Source: Copromyces sp. CBS 386.78
Taxonomy: Eukaryota; Ascomycota; Sordariomycetes; Sordariales; Sordariaceae
DNA length: 64,000 bases
NCBI GenBank assembly: GCA_030685235.1
Contig: MU839090.1
Coordinates: 434,001 to 498,000 of the forward strand
Reading direction: 5' to 3'
The notes beneath the pieces were generated by a model. It was not told where the DNA came from and ran no database searches. It saw nothing but the letters and a program-made list of their open reading frames with translations. Shown here one piece after another: positions 1 through 11,650 of this stretch (within the stretch, counting starts at the first letter, position 1; every line of letters starts with the position of its first letter). The position numbers and the translations under genes were made by a program.

Positions 1-907
1 TTGGAGATAATTTGAGATTCTCTGAAGGTCTCGTGGGATAGCTTCGCGATATGGCGCCCGCGAAGCACTCTGAAACACGGTAAGGTGATATGATTGCCAG
101 CTAAGAAAATGCTGAAGGTGAAAAAAGCAAACGAAGTGTACGAGAGGCAACAAAAGATAGTAGCATGTAATGCCACAAAAAGGTTTGTGTAGTTGATGGC
201 TTCAGATTAACGTATGGTGAGATCATGCACTCCTCTATGGGAGTATTCATCCTCTTCCTATCATAATTTTATGTATGTCATCATCACTAGCCATATGGAG
301 GAAAAAAAAGAAACAGAAGAGATTCAGAAGTTTGCAAAAGTTTGCCCGTTTTATTTCTTGAGCGCTCTCCCGATCTTATCTTATCGCATTTAACTCCCCC
401 TCATTTCATTGGTTGAGAAAAGGCCACAGTGGATACACGTTGCGTTTCGAGTGGGCACGTACTGACAGGGTTGCGGGCGGTGTAGACAGCTTTAGGTACC
501 AACCGGCCAGCCTGCCAGCGAGCCCAGCTTGCCGTCAGCTAGTGGAGGTGCCGCCGCTGGAGGTTTGCCAGTTTGACGTGCACCTTCCTTCTCTGGAGCT
601 CCATTCATTCACTTTCGATCCCGCGCGCCGCTGCCTTCCACTTCCTTGTCTCCCGTCTCCACGCTTTTTTGCTCACCGTCGGTCAACTTTCATTCTCGCA
701 GCCAATTTTTGGATGTGCAGGACCGTATCCATCACAAAACCCGACCGTTTATCATCTCCGCCGTAGCGAAATTTTATGTTATTGCGATTGCACTATCTGC
801 TACGCGACCGGTCTCTAGGATAATTGTGAATCCTCAACCAACAGTAACCTTTACATCTGCGAACACACGAAACAGCCTCGCCCGTCAGCCGCGCATCATC
901 GACCACA
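1..907. other. Intergenic region upstream of PRP39
   Basis: I see no convincing gene here. The short open frames between about 410 and 940 overlap one another in different frames and resemble no family I know. The stretch just before the PRP39 start is rich in C and T and presumably holds its promoter and 5' leader. Confidence 0.5.
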
Positions 908-3275
908 ATGGGCGACTTCAGCAACTACGGCGGCTCCGATGAGGAAAACGCCGAAATCAAGAGGCTCAACGCTGAGGTGGTAAGTCAATGCAGATATCCG
1001 CTGCTGTGGGCATCATGTCCTGTGTCGCTAACCAGAGCTCATCGCAATCGCATTCAGGATGCCGACACCGACAACTTCGAGAACTGGGAAAAACTGGTAC
1101 GCGCCTGCGAAGGACTCGAAGGCGGTCTCAACAGAAACTCGAGCCCGCAGGCTCTGGCAACCCTCCGCGCCACATACGATCGATTCCTCCTCAAGTTCCC
1201 CTTGCTGTTCGGCTACTGGAAGAAGTATGCTGATCTAGAATTCAACATCTCGGGTCCTGAGTCGGCCGAAATGGTACGGACAGAATCCAGCTCTCTTATC
1301 GCTATTGGGTTTGGTTCTAACGAGCATGTCTAGGTGTACGAGCGAGGATGCGCTAGCATCACCAATTCGGTCGATCTGTGGACGGAGTATTGCTCCTTCA
1401 AGATGGAAACTACTCACACACCCCATCTCGTGAGAGAGTAAGTTCCTAAATCCTTTCCGTCCCCACCCCCCTCAAGACCACCTTACCCGCAGCAAACTGC
1501 AAAGCCGTTCGCGGCTCTTTGTCGACTCGAGAGGGACAAGTACGAATCCGCGACCGTACGAACACGGTGAGAGCAACCACAAGGCAGACATCCTATGCTG
1601 GGACAGTTCTCTCACAATTCATACCAGGCTCTGCTCTTCATAGCAGATATTCTTCGTTCACGTCTTACCTCTTTGCCCGTTCCCCGCTCGCGTATGCCAC
1701 TGAGAAACAGTTTGGTCACTTTGGATGGATGCTTCGTTTACACCGAGTTTCCCCTCTTGTACTTTACTTCCCTTCCCGCCCCTCACTCCCATCCTCGGTC
1801 ATGCAACATTTATTGACACTTTCTTAGGCTTTTCGAGCGCGGTGCTACTCATGTCGGTCTAGACTTCCTTGCCCACCCCTTCTGGGACAAGTACCTCGAA
1901 TATGAAGAGAGACAGGAGGCGCAAGATAAGATTGTCTCGATCCTCAACCGGGTCATTCGGATTCCGATGCACCAGTATGCGCGCTACTTCGAGCGGCTCA
2001 GGACCCTCGCTCAGACACGTCCACTTCTGGAGCTGGTTTCTGCCGATGCGCTGGCACGCTACCGGGCGGAAGTTGAAGCCGAAAGTGCCACATACGGCAT
2101 TCAAAAGAGCGAGCCCGAGATTGAGCGTGACATCCGAGCCAAGATCGATGCGCAGCTGTACACGGTTTTCCAGCAGACACAGGCCGAGACTACAAAGCGC
2201 TGGACATTCGAATCAGAGATCAAGCGGCCTTACTTCCACGTCACGGAGCTTGAGCATGCGCAGCTGGCCAATTGGCGCAAGTATCTCGATTTTGAGGAAT
2301 CTGAGGGCAACTTCAGCAGAATCGTTTTCTTATACGAAAGGTGCTTGGTCACCTGTGCTCTTTATGACGAGTTTTGGTTCCGCTACGCTCGGTGGATGTC
2401 GGCACAAGAAGGCAAGGAGGAGGAAGTTCGCAACATCTACCTCCGCGCAACGTCTCTGTATGTCCCGGTTAGTAGGCCGGGAATTCGGCTTCAGTATGCC
2501 TACTTCGAGGAGATGTCCGAGCGTGTCGATGTCGCCCGCGATATCCACGCTGCCATCCTCAACAAGCTGCCCGATTGCGTCGAGGCTATCGTCTCGTGGG
2601 CTAACCTTCAGCGCCGCCAGAGTGGTTTGGACGCCGCCATTGAGGTGTACAAGGCCCAGATTGACTCCCCTACAGTGGACATCTTCACCAAGGCCGCTTT
2701 AGTCACCGAGTGGGCTTATCTTCTGTGGAAGGTCAAGGGATCGAGCGAGGAAGCCCGCAATTGTTTTTCCAAGAACGTCCAGTGGTATTCGGACAGCCGC
2801 CACTTCTGGCAAAAATGGCTGGAGTTTGAACTGGGTCAGCCCACCAATGCTGAGCTTGAGGAACAGCATGGTGAGAGGATCAAGGACATCATCCAGACCA
2901 TTCGCAGCAAGAGCCGCCCTTCCCCAGCTGTCAAGCAAGAGCTGTGCCAGGTATACCTGAACTATTTGCAGGACCGTGGGGGTAAGAAGGCCATGAAAGA
3001 ATTTCTAGTCCTCGACCGGGAACTGTATGGGTATGTCTCAGTTTTTATCCCAAGAATGAGCCCGAGACCAGTGGACTGTTATGCTAACTTTGAACTTTAG
3101 CCCCCAATCGATTTCGGTCATTACTAAAGCCAAGCTCGGTGGTAAGGAGAACGGTGTTGCGATGGGCGAACTCGACGAAACCACTCGCCAGAAGGCCGAG
3201 AGCAGATTCTACAGCTTTTACCAGCTCCATATGGACCCTGATCCGAACGCTCAAGGGCCGGCTAGCTTCAATTAG
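908..3275 (+). CDS. PRP39: Pre-mRNA-processing factor 39 (U1 snRNP component)
   Basis: Prp39 is a HAT-repeat scaffold of the U1 snRNP that helps commit 5' splice sites in the nucleus. My model has five exons: 908-979, 1058-1273, 1334-1437, 1828-3030 and 3101-3275, giving 589 residues, a usual fungal length. All junctions keep frame and are GT-AG. HAT-type helical pairs are visible, for example LLFGYWKKYADLEF near residue 70, VYERGCASITNSVDLWTEYC near 97 and HPFWDKYLEYEERQE near 145, and repeats continue to about residue 480. The start is the first ATG before MGDFSNYGG. Intron 3 (1438-1827, 390 bases) is far longer than its neighbours and contains a possible frame-breaking cassette exon at 1493-1566 (see findings). 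The identification rests on pattern recognition of the repeats and the conserved order of segments. Confidence 0.93.
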
Positions 3276-5662
3276 GCACACGGCGCCACTGCTCGATACT
3301 AGGGCCAGTCCTCCCACCCATGGCATCTTCCGCTGATCTTCGGACATCGACAAACTGAACGAAAAGAGTAATCGGCATCCCTCCCCTCCTCCCCCCCGTA
3401 TGCGTCATGTAGCCTTTGACTTTTTAGACTTGCCCAGAAACCAATGCGAAGCAGAAGAGGCCGATTAAGGCCTCAGTGGTTGACTTGTTTGCGAACTTTC
3501 AACCTTTCGACACGTTCCAGTGATGGCAAGCTGGCATCGTTGACCGACACTTTCGAGGCTAGCAAACTGGCATTGTGTATTGAAACGTTCCAGTTTGGCA
3601 ATCTGGTATCGTGACAGAGATGATCTTATGGAATCTCAAGCAATTTGCGGCTGGTAACCAACCAACCTTGAACAAACACTGAAAGAATAAGGACCGCAAA
3701 ACGGAGGAAGTCCTTTGTACTTCTGTGATAATAGCGAAGAAAATTGACCTTGCGTTAGGTAGAAGACCTTGGTAATTCTGATCATTGCTGAACAAGATAC
3801 TTGGCGTCTATTTCGTGCATAGGAAAAGGCTACGTCTGCGCTGCCGCTGTCACACAAACATGATATCCAGTAGCAAACGTTTGATCTATGTTTTTGAAGG
3901 TACTGAACGTTAGTATGAGGCAGGTCACGATTACACGGCTACCTCGAACAGCTTCCAAGTGCTACGTACGATTATTGCACAACGGAGAAGGCTGTCCGAG
4001 GCTGTGGACAGGAGGCCAAGAAGGTTCCGCGATCGGCAGAGGACCTCGCCGCCACCCGCCACTCTGTGCCGGTGATAACCCCATGGACAAACGGGTACCG
4101 ACGAAACGGCAGCAGCAAAAAAATAGTAAGAACAGATCATGAAGGTCCCGGCGATATAAAAGATATCCGTCTCTAAAAGGGAAGGGAGGCTCGTTATACA
4201 GGTCGACCATCTCGTACAAGTCACCACTTGACGTTGAATATACACTAGAGAGCGTCGGATTGATTACATAAGAACCTGCCCTCTTTGCCTAAGGGTGAGG
4301 GGCACGCAAGAGTGACTTCTGATGATCAGCCGGGTCCATCCATTTATTATGGGACGCTGTCATATGAATATGTACCTCCACCGTGCGGCATGCCACCACT
4401 CAAACCTCATGCATGAGGACCCCGCATGCTTACTGCGCGCTTGTTAAATTTTTTGGATTGGGAATCTTCGGATGCTGTGTGGTGGTTCAGACGATATGGA
4501 GACTGTGAGATTGATAACACGAATTGGTTACGCCACGTGTACCCGTGTCAGAGAATGGGCTCAAGAGATCGCTATCAAGGCATATCCGCGCTACTGGTAT
4601 TAGTTTGCTTTTCTAGTATAAAAGCACTACCTATACCCCATTCTTACAGCGGACAAAAGACTGGGAGGTTGTGGAGGGGTTTCTCGGTCTAGGATAACCG
4701 AACCGGAAGAGGAACCAATGATGAGGCAAAGTCCCGGTTGGATTTCGACATGTGCCCGTTGCAAACTGTCTGCCCTTTCTGGCTACCTTACCGACGGTAT
4801 CTGTATGTACCACGGTATTCTGTCGATAACTCATCGCTGTCAGAAGAGTCATCGATACCGTCGTTCCTCTGAAAGGCAAAAAAATCTGTCACAGAAACTA
4901 GCCATCTGTGTTCGACAGAGGCAACGTAAGCTTTCATCTGAAAAACCTTCTCGGACTCCGATGTAGCTCCGTAGGATCTCTTGGCTATTGACCACGTTCT
5001 TTTGAGGCCATTGACAATTGATTGGCATTGTCGCTGCTTTAGTCAGCGGTTGTTGCCGCTTGTCGTCTCGGGTGTACCCAGAGTCCCAGTGACAAATGCC
5101 GGGATATAGCCGGCTTCGTGAGTTTCGGCGGGTTTCACTCGCGGGGTCCAATGGAAGGAAGCACGGGGATCTCGATGCGTGGTGCGCAATGCCACTCGAC
5201 GGCACTGACGGGGCCTCAATTTTCCCCCAGAAAGGCTTAGAAATGTGCCAGAGCCGCGCTTCAACGGGATGGAACGGCCGACCTGGCACTGATGGGGTCT
5301 CTGAAAAGAGACATGGGCGAGCTGGCCACTCAACGCGCACGCGATTGATTTTTTTTCGATATGATTCCAGAGTCGTTTTGCTTCGCTGGAATTCGTGTGG
5401 CATGTCGAGACCACAACCCCACCGGGGTGGCCCCGGGCCTCGTCTTTCCGGGGCAACAGCCGAGCTACGAAGGATACAATTGCACCATCCCACCTGCTTG
5501 ATCCTCCGGTTTGATAGCTGTAGACTACCTAGTGCTTCTGTGAATTCGTCGTCCTCGCTTCCTTCCCCTCTTTTTCTTCCTCTCGTTGTTGTCAGTCGCT
5601 GCTGCTCTGCTCTCATCCCTCTTTCCTCCTCTTCATCGTCCTGCCCTTTGAGAACCAGCAAG
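3276..5662. other. Intergenic region between PRP39 and CCP1
   Basis: About 2.4 kb without a supportable gene. It should hold the PRP39 3' end and the CCP1 promoter. A 274-codon open frame on the minus strand (4849-5673) has no ATG at its first codon, resembles no family and runs antisense to the CCP1 leader, so I do not call it. The last 150 bases are a C/T-rich leader typical of a highly expressed fungal gene. Confidence 0.5.
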
Positions 5663-5875
5663 GTACGCATCAAGTAGTTTCTCCTTCGCGACGGGAGTCG
5701 TTTGTCCTTTGCCTCCCGTCCTCAACCGTCTGCCCGTCTCTTCTCGTTCGGACTCTGTTGAGCTTCGGCGATGCCCGTGATGCGCGATCTCTTCCCCGCG
5801 TTCAACAACATTATGGGACTCACCATGATAACACCGAGAGTCATGTTGATGCTAACGGAATCTCCCTCCACGTAG
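5663..5875 (+). other. Probable 5'-UTR intron of CCP1
   Basis: A donor GTACGC begins at 5663, directly after AG. A branch-point-like GCTAAC lies at 5851-5856, and the acceptor CGTAG ends exactly one base before the CCP1 ATG. The spacing of branch point to acceptor (about 20 bases) is normal for this window. If spliced, the start codon is the first codon of the second exon. This is inferred from signals only. Confidence 0.55.
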
Positions 5876-7012
5876 ATGGCCGCCTCCCGTACTGCCACCC
5901 GCACTCTCCGCGCTCTGCGCACCTCGACTCGCCCTGCGCTCACTGCCGCGCCCCGCGCTGCTTTCCGCCAGGGTGGTCGTCGCCTCTACTCTTCTGAGCC
6001 CGCCAAGTCCGGTGGCTCCAACATCTGGGCCTGGGCTATCGGTGCTGGTGCTCTCGGTGCCGGTGGTCTCTGGTATCTCAACCAGGACGGCGCTTCCGCC
6101 ACCCCGAAGGTTGTCGCTCCCAAGTTCGAGGACTACCAGGCCGTCTACAACGAGATTGCCTCCCGCCTCGAGGAGAAGGAAGACTACGACGATGGCAGCT
6201 ACGGCCCCGTCCTCGTCCGTCTCGCCTGGCACGCCAGCGGTACCTATGACAAGGAGACCGGCACTGGTGGCTCCAACGGTGCCACCATGCGCTTCGCTCC
6301 CGAGTCTGACCACGGTGCCAACGCCGGCCTGAAGGCTGCTCGCGACTTCCTCGAGCCCGTCAAGGGTAAGCTGCTACCGTTCTTTCTCTAATCGCGGGGC
6401 TTCAACTTACTAACGCTCTGAACAGCCAAGTTCCCTTGGATCTCCTACTCCGACCTCTGGATCCTTGCCGGTGTCTGCGCCATCCAGGAGATGCAGGGCC
6501 CCACCATCCCCTACCGCCCCGGTCGCCAGGACCGTGATGTCGCTGCCTGCACTCCCGATGGCCGTCTTCCCGATGCCACACAGGCCCAGGATCATCTCCG
6601 CAACATCTTCTACCGCATGGGCTTCAACGATCAGGAGATCGTTGCTCTTGCCGGTGCTCACGCTCTCGGCCGCTGCCACGCCGACCGCTCCGGCTTTGAC
6701 GGCCCCTGGACCTTCTCCCCTACCGTCATGACCAACGACTTCTACAGGCTCCTTCTCGACGAGAAGTGGCAGTGGAAGAAGTGGAACGGCCCCAAGCAGT
6801 ATGAGGACAAGAAGACCAAGTCCCTCATGATGCTTCCCGCCGACATGGCCCTCATCCAGGACAAGACGTTCAAGCAATGGGTTCAGAAGTATGCCGCCGA
6901 CAACGAGCTCTTCTTCCAGGACTTCTCCAACGTCATTGTCAAGCTCTTCGAGCTCGGTGTTCCCTTCGCCGAGAACTCCGAGCGCTGGGTCTTCAAGCCC
7001 GTCAACGCCTAA
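5876..7012 (+). CDS. CCP1: Cytochrome c peroxidase, mitochondrial
   Basis: This haem peroxidase reduces hydrogen peroxide with electrons from cytochrome c in the mitochondrial intermembrane space. There are two exons, 5876-6365 and 6426-7012, giving 358 residues. Residues 1-45 are Arg/Ala-rich and lack acidic residues until the end (matrix-type presequence). A hydrophobic segment at about 50-68 fits the bipartite sorting signal of the family. The distal site LVRLAWH gives Arg115, Trp118 and His119. The proximal ligand is His242 in [11 protein letters not shown], the radical tryptophan is Trp258 in DGPWTF, and its partner is Asp303 in [10 protein letters not shown]. All catalytic residues are present. 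The intron has a TACTAAC-like branch point just upstream of AACAG. Codon use is strongly C-ending, suggesting high expression. Confidence 0.97.
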
Positions 7013-8401
7013 AGTCAGTGCTTTCAGCACCTTGCCATAAGCATGACGGACCGGTGATCTTGGAAACGGATCCTTGGGTCAGCGATACAACCATGATTGT
7101 CCCTTGATGTTCCATGGAGGAAAAAGACAGTTATGATGAGCCTGTAGCGGAAAGAGGATTTTGAAAAAAAAAAGGTATTGAGGGTTTAGATGAGGAAGGG
7201 CATAGACTTTCGAGCTTTTTCCTCGTGTATATCATATCTTTGCATACCACCTCGTTTCCCTCAGGGGTTACGGAAGTGGTTTACTGGCGCGTTTTGTGTT
7301 TTAGATGTTAGCGAGGACTAGATTTTGTGTCTTAATGTCGATACCTTTTTCTTTTGTGATGTCATTCGTTAGTGAGAGCATTCGTGAGCGAGCTGTTTAA
7401 TGAGGTGAAGCGTAGAATCACTGAGGCGCGCCGTGATTAGTGACTGGGTTGGAAGTCTTTGGGGTTCAGAGGTCAAGGTGTCCTTTCGTTGCGGCATGAG
7501 AGAAGAGGGGGAGGGGCTGAAAGTCGAGGATAACCCGATAGGTTGGATGCTCCGGACGGATAGATCAGATCCAGCCACCATCGCTTCGCCGTCGATGGTT
7601 CATCGGTCGTTCATCGGTGAGCCTATCCCGTCGTGGTCCCCAGACTCCCGGGAGGGCGGGGAGGGGCAATCGTGGGCCATGACGAGTGGGTGACTGGGAG
7701 ACAACCCGACAGGTCGAACATGAGGTCCGTCCAAAGTCCCAGCAACCATTACTAGCTTCCCCCGCATTCTCCATCTTCCACTTGGACCCTGGCGATCCTG
7801 ACTCGCAGCCCGCAGCCTCGCAGCCCTACCGGATCTCCATCATGCATGCCTTGATTTCCGCGCGGGGAGAAAGTTTTCTTCTGTGGGGTCTGGTGGTTCA
7901 GGTCATGGTGGTGAAGCACAACATCTGCACCGCTTCACAGCACGGCACCTCTGGATTTCCGGTTTCACGAAGCACATCACTCAGCTGGCGCAATGTAAAA
8001 TGCGATGCACAATCATCAATCCAAGGAGGACTGCACACAGCCTGCATAAGTACGCTACAAGTGAGGGAATAGGAGAGCTAGTTGGCTATCCGGGATGTCA
8101 ACTTCAGTGAACTGTCTGATATGCTTGGGTTTCCTTTCGAATGTCTACTAGCTAGGACAGTTAAAAACTCCAGCAGAGGTATAATCTCCGAGTATGGTGT
8201 CGTGATGGAATTGATCGCGAGTGATGGCTTCATGTGGTGATTTTCTGAGCTTCTCCGAAAGGTGCACGTCAACGCCAGGGTTAGGGTCAGATATCCTCTC
8301 CGGCTTTAACTTGACGTCAACTTTTCATCCTCATCTTTCACTCGGTGAACTTTCCCTTCTCCAACTTCCGGACTAAGACTCGTTGAAGATCCGTCACCGC
8401 C
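7013..8401. other. Intergenic region between CCP1 and ATP11
   Basis: About 1.4 kb. The first 300 bases look like a CCP1 3'-UTR (A-run near 7165, T-rich stretches). Open frames of up to 128 codons at 7686-8072 have no recognisable content and conflicting frames. I see no gene, repeat or RNA here. Confidence 0.5.
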
Positions 8402-9406
8402 ATGGCCTCCCTTCGCACTGCGGGCATGCTTCGGCATCTTACACATCCATGCTCTCACGTCCGCACACTGCGCGCCTCCAACCAACGGCGATGGGCTCAA
8501 GTTCACGACGTGCGCTTCCTCGCCACGACTCAGCAGCCTCGCAGTGTCATCGAGAAATACCGCCAAAAGTTGGAGAGTAAGGCCAAGGAGGAGGGTCTTC
8601 CTGATATCGACGCCCTCAAGCAGGCGTACAAGGACAAGATTGAGCGTCTGCGCAAGGAAACCGACGCTGCGACTAAACTACCGGGTGCTCCTGCTCCGGC
8701 TGCCCCCACTGTTGCTGCTGATGCCGCCGCCGCCGAGTCTAATGCTACCACCACTACAACAACGGAAGCCGCACCGCAAAAGCTAATAAAATCCGGTTCA
8801 GGCTCCGGCTCCGGCTCCGGCATCAAGCCCCTCTCCGAGATTCTCGACATGACCAAGGCCCGCGACCTCCCCATCAAGGAACTCTCCGCCATCTGGCGTC
8901 TGCGCTACGCCACCAACCCGCACTCTTTGTGCGCCGTCATTCCGTCAGAGACCTACTCAGCCATGGACACGCTGGCGCGCTCGCGCCCGCAGTTCGTGCT
9001 TCCCGTGCCGCACCCGGACCAGGGCGCGGAGATCCACTTCCTGCAGTGGACCTGGGACGCCGCGACGGCGACGTCTACCGTGCTGTTCACGCAGCTGGCC
9101 GAGTACAAGAACCGCGGCGAGTTTGCGCAGCCGCACACGACGGTCACGCACTACATGGACTTTAGCGCCGACAAGGGCGTGGTGCTGATGCAGGGCCAGG
9201 TCATGGAGGACAGAGGTGTGACGCCCGAGAACGCGCAGTGGTTGCTCATGTGTCTTCAGAGGTTTTATGGTGGTTGGGACGGCACTGGTGGTGAGCAGGG
9301 CCAGGAGAGGGCGAACGAGCGCAGAAATTTATTGGACTGGTTTGCGATGGGCGATCAGCGGTTTAGCGTGGAGAAGCTGTTGGAGGAGGCGGAGAGGATG
9401 GGTTAA
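8402..9406 (+). CDS. ATP11: ATP11-type F1-ATPase assembly chaperone
   Basis: Atp11 binds free F1 beta subunits in the mitochondrial matrix and passes them into the alpha3beta3 ring. This is a single exon of 334 residues with no intron. The N-terminus (about 1-45) is Arg-rich and non-acidic, as expected of a matrix presequence. Residues about 48-80 form a charged helix (IEKYRQKLESKAKEEGLPDI). They are followed by an Ala/Thr/Pro-rich linker with a Gly-Ser run near 135-143. The conserved ATP11 core then starts at IKPLSEILDM and includes LSAIWRLRYATNPHSLCAVI and the C-terminal LMCLQRFYGGWDG. The linker is longer and more repetitive than in yeast. The ATG has a good context (CGCCATGG) and is the first in frame. 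Confidence 0.93.
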   Translation: MASLRTAGMLRHLTHPCSHVRTLRASNQRRWAQVHDVRFLATTQQPRSVIEKYRQKLESKAKEEGLPDIDALKQAYKDKIERLRKETDAATKLPGAPAPAAPTVAADAAAAESNATTTTTTEAAPQKLIKSGSGSGSGSGIKPLSEILDMTKARDLPIKELSAIWRLRYATNPHSLCAVIPSETYSAMDTLARSRPQFVLPVPHPDQGAEIHFLQWTWDAATATSTVLFTQLAEYKNRGEFAQPHTTVTHYMDFSADKGVVLMQGQVMEDRGVTPENAQWLLMCLQRFYGGWDGTGGEQGQERANERRNLLDWFAMGDQRFSVEKLLEEAERMG

Positions 9407-9687
9407 AAGACGTTGAATGGGTTGGTCGGTCGTTGTAAGTGTCATAGGAAAACTGTTGTATGATAATGTTGGTGAGCTCATTCGGAGAATGTGGCTCCTG
9501 GTATGTATAGGGCGATTTAGATACCCGCCTTTAGATGGACAGTACAGTATATCAAAACCTACCTACTGACCTATCTTTCACGTAGGCATCGAAATCACAT
9601 CAACTCAAGCCGGAAAAGAGCAGTTGGTATAAACGTACGGTATCCAAATTCGATTTTCGCAACACGCATCTCTCAACTACACTCATC

Positions 9688-11650
9688 TTAAAGCTTTGAG
9701 CCCGCAGCACGCTCCTCCTGCCTCACTTTGTCCCTCAACAGTCTCCGGAGAATCTTTCCACTAGGCGACTTGGGCACCTCTGCAACAAACCGAACGCCTC
9801 CGCGGAGCTTCTTATGGGGGGCAACTTGCTTGGCCACGTAGTCGACAATCTCCTGCGCCTTGTTGTCGTTGGCTTGTACGCCTGGCCTAAGGACGACGTA
9901 CGCCCGAGGCACTTCGGTAGCCTGGCTGTGGTCCTCGACGCCAATAACGCACACGTCCGTTACATCGCTATGGCCAAGGATGAGACCTTCGAGCTCGGCT
10001 GGTGGGACGGGGAAACCCTCTGGAAGGAGGATAATGTCAGTCATCAGTCTCAAAAGTTTTTGGGTTAGGTACCTGGTGAGAAAAGACGATGACTTACTGT
10101 ACTTGATCAACTCCTTGAGACGATCCACGCAGTACATGTTGCCGTGCTTGTCGATGTGGAACATGTCTCCGGTCTTGAAGTAGCCGTCCTCTGAAAAGGC
10201 CTCCTTTGTGCGCTCTGGATTCTTATAATAACCCTTGAACACATTAGGTCCCTTGATCCATAGCTCGCCGACCTGTCCAACATAGTTAGTCATACCATTT
10301 GAATGAATAAGAAGCGGGACACAACTACACACCTCGCCATCAGCAACCTCCTTGCCCTGCTCATCCACCAGCTTCGCCTCCATATTCGGCATCATCTTGC
10401 CGCAGGAACCCATAAACTTGGCCCACTCATCCACAGTCTGGCACGTCACCACGGGACTGGACTCGCTCAGACCGTAGCCTTGCTTGACCGGAATCTTAAG
10501 ACGCTGCCACACGGCCTCGGTGAGCTCGCTCGTCAGCGGCGCGGCGCCCGAGTGCATGACTTTGAGGGTGCTGAGATCGTACTTGTCCACGAGCGGGCTC
10601 TTGCCGAAGGCCAGCACAACGGGAGGGGAGACATAAAAGCCCGTGATGCGCTGGTCCTGGATCGTCTGTAGGGCTTTTTCCAGGTCGAAGCGCTCGACGA
10701 CGAACATCTCCCAGCCCAGGTAGAGACACATGAAGAGGGCGCATGTGAGACCCTGCAATGGTGCATCGGGTCAGTCGAAGTTTTCGGGGATGGGGTAGGA
10801 TTAGACAAAGAACTTACATAGATATGGAAAAAAGGAAGCACGCCCAGAAATTTATCACCTTCACCATCCAACCCGCCAGTCGCAGACCAATACCTCCCAT
10901 CAACATCCGCGCTCTGCAGGATGTTGGACACAACGTTCAGATGTGTCAGGCACACGCCCTTGGGCAGGCCCGTGGTGCCGGAGCTGTACACCAAAAAGAC
11001 GAGGTCCTTCTCCGGGTTGATGTTGGCCTTCCTGAAGCGGGCGGGGAAGTCGACGCACTTGATGTTGCGGAAGTGCTTGAATTTCTTGGACGGGTCGCTG
11101 TGTTGGCCGATCAGGATGATGCGGTCGTTAGGGATACCGGCCTTCTTCGCCGCTTCGACAGCGGTCTTGAGGAAGGGAGCTTGCGTGATGATGGCCTTGG
11201 CGCCCGAGTCTTTGAGTTGGAAGGTGAGTTCTTCGACGGTGTAGAGCGGGTTGGCGGGCGAGACGACGGCGCCGGCCCAGATGGCGCCGAGGGTGACGAT
11301 GGGGGTCTTGGTGGTTGGGGGTTGAGGTCAGCATGCTTTTTCAGTCCTTTTCTCTTCAGACAACCAACGCTACACTTCATGTATCGGCAATGGCTTACAT
11401 CAATGCTATTCGGCGTATACAAGGCAAGAACCTCACCCTTCTTCCATTTCCACATATCCTTCATGCCCTGGCCAAAGTCGATGGAGGCAGCCCGTATTTG
11501 GTCCCAAGTATGCGAGAGCTTGGTGTTTTCGGCGCAGGTCATCACCCTCTTGGAGGTCGGGAACGGGACATCTTTCCTGTCAAAAACAAGAGACCAGACA
11601 TCGACATTGGTGGGGATGTCCAAATCCTTGAAGGGTGAAGTGAAAGGCAT
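9688..11650 (-). CDS. Peroxisomal 4-coumarate-CoA-ligase-like acyl-CoA synthetase
   Basis: A member of the ANL (AMP-forming) superfamily that activates a carboxylic acid to its CoA thioester. The five exons, read on the minus strand, are 11650-11399, 11306-10818, 10752-10333, 10272-10098 and 10019-9688, giving 555 residues, the usual size for 4CL-like enzymes. The ATP-binding loop SSGTTGLPKG lies near residue 192, QGYGLSESSP near 338, GYFKTGD near 417, the hinge region DRLKELIKYKG near 437, and the catalytic lysine motif PSGKILRR near the C-terminus. The protein ends in -SKL, a canonical PTS1, so it should act in peroxisomes. The substrate cannot be read from the sequence. Fungal relatives act on fatty or aryl acids. 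An in-frame upstream extension to 11692 has no ATG and was left out. Confidence 0.93.

Noticed and set aside
4849..5673. 274-codon open frame on the minus strand upstream of CCP1
   Set aside because: No ATG at the start of the frame, no family resemblance, and it lies antisense to the C/T-rich leader of a highly expressed gene, which biases the opposite strand toward open frames.
5852..7030. Minus-strand frames of 153 and 206 codons over CCP1
   Set aside because: Shadows caused by the C-ending codon bias of CCP1; no ATG context or homology.
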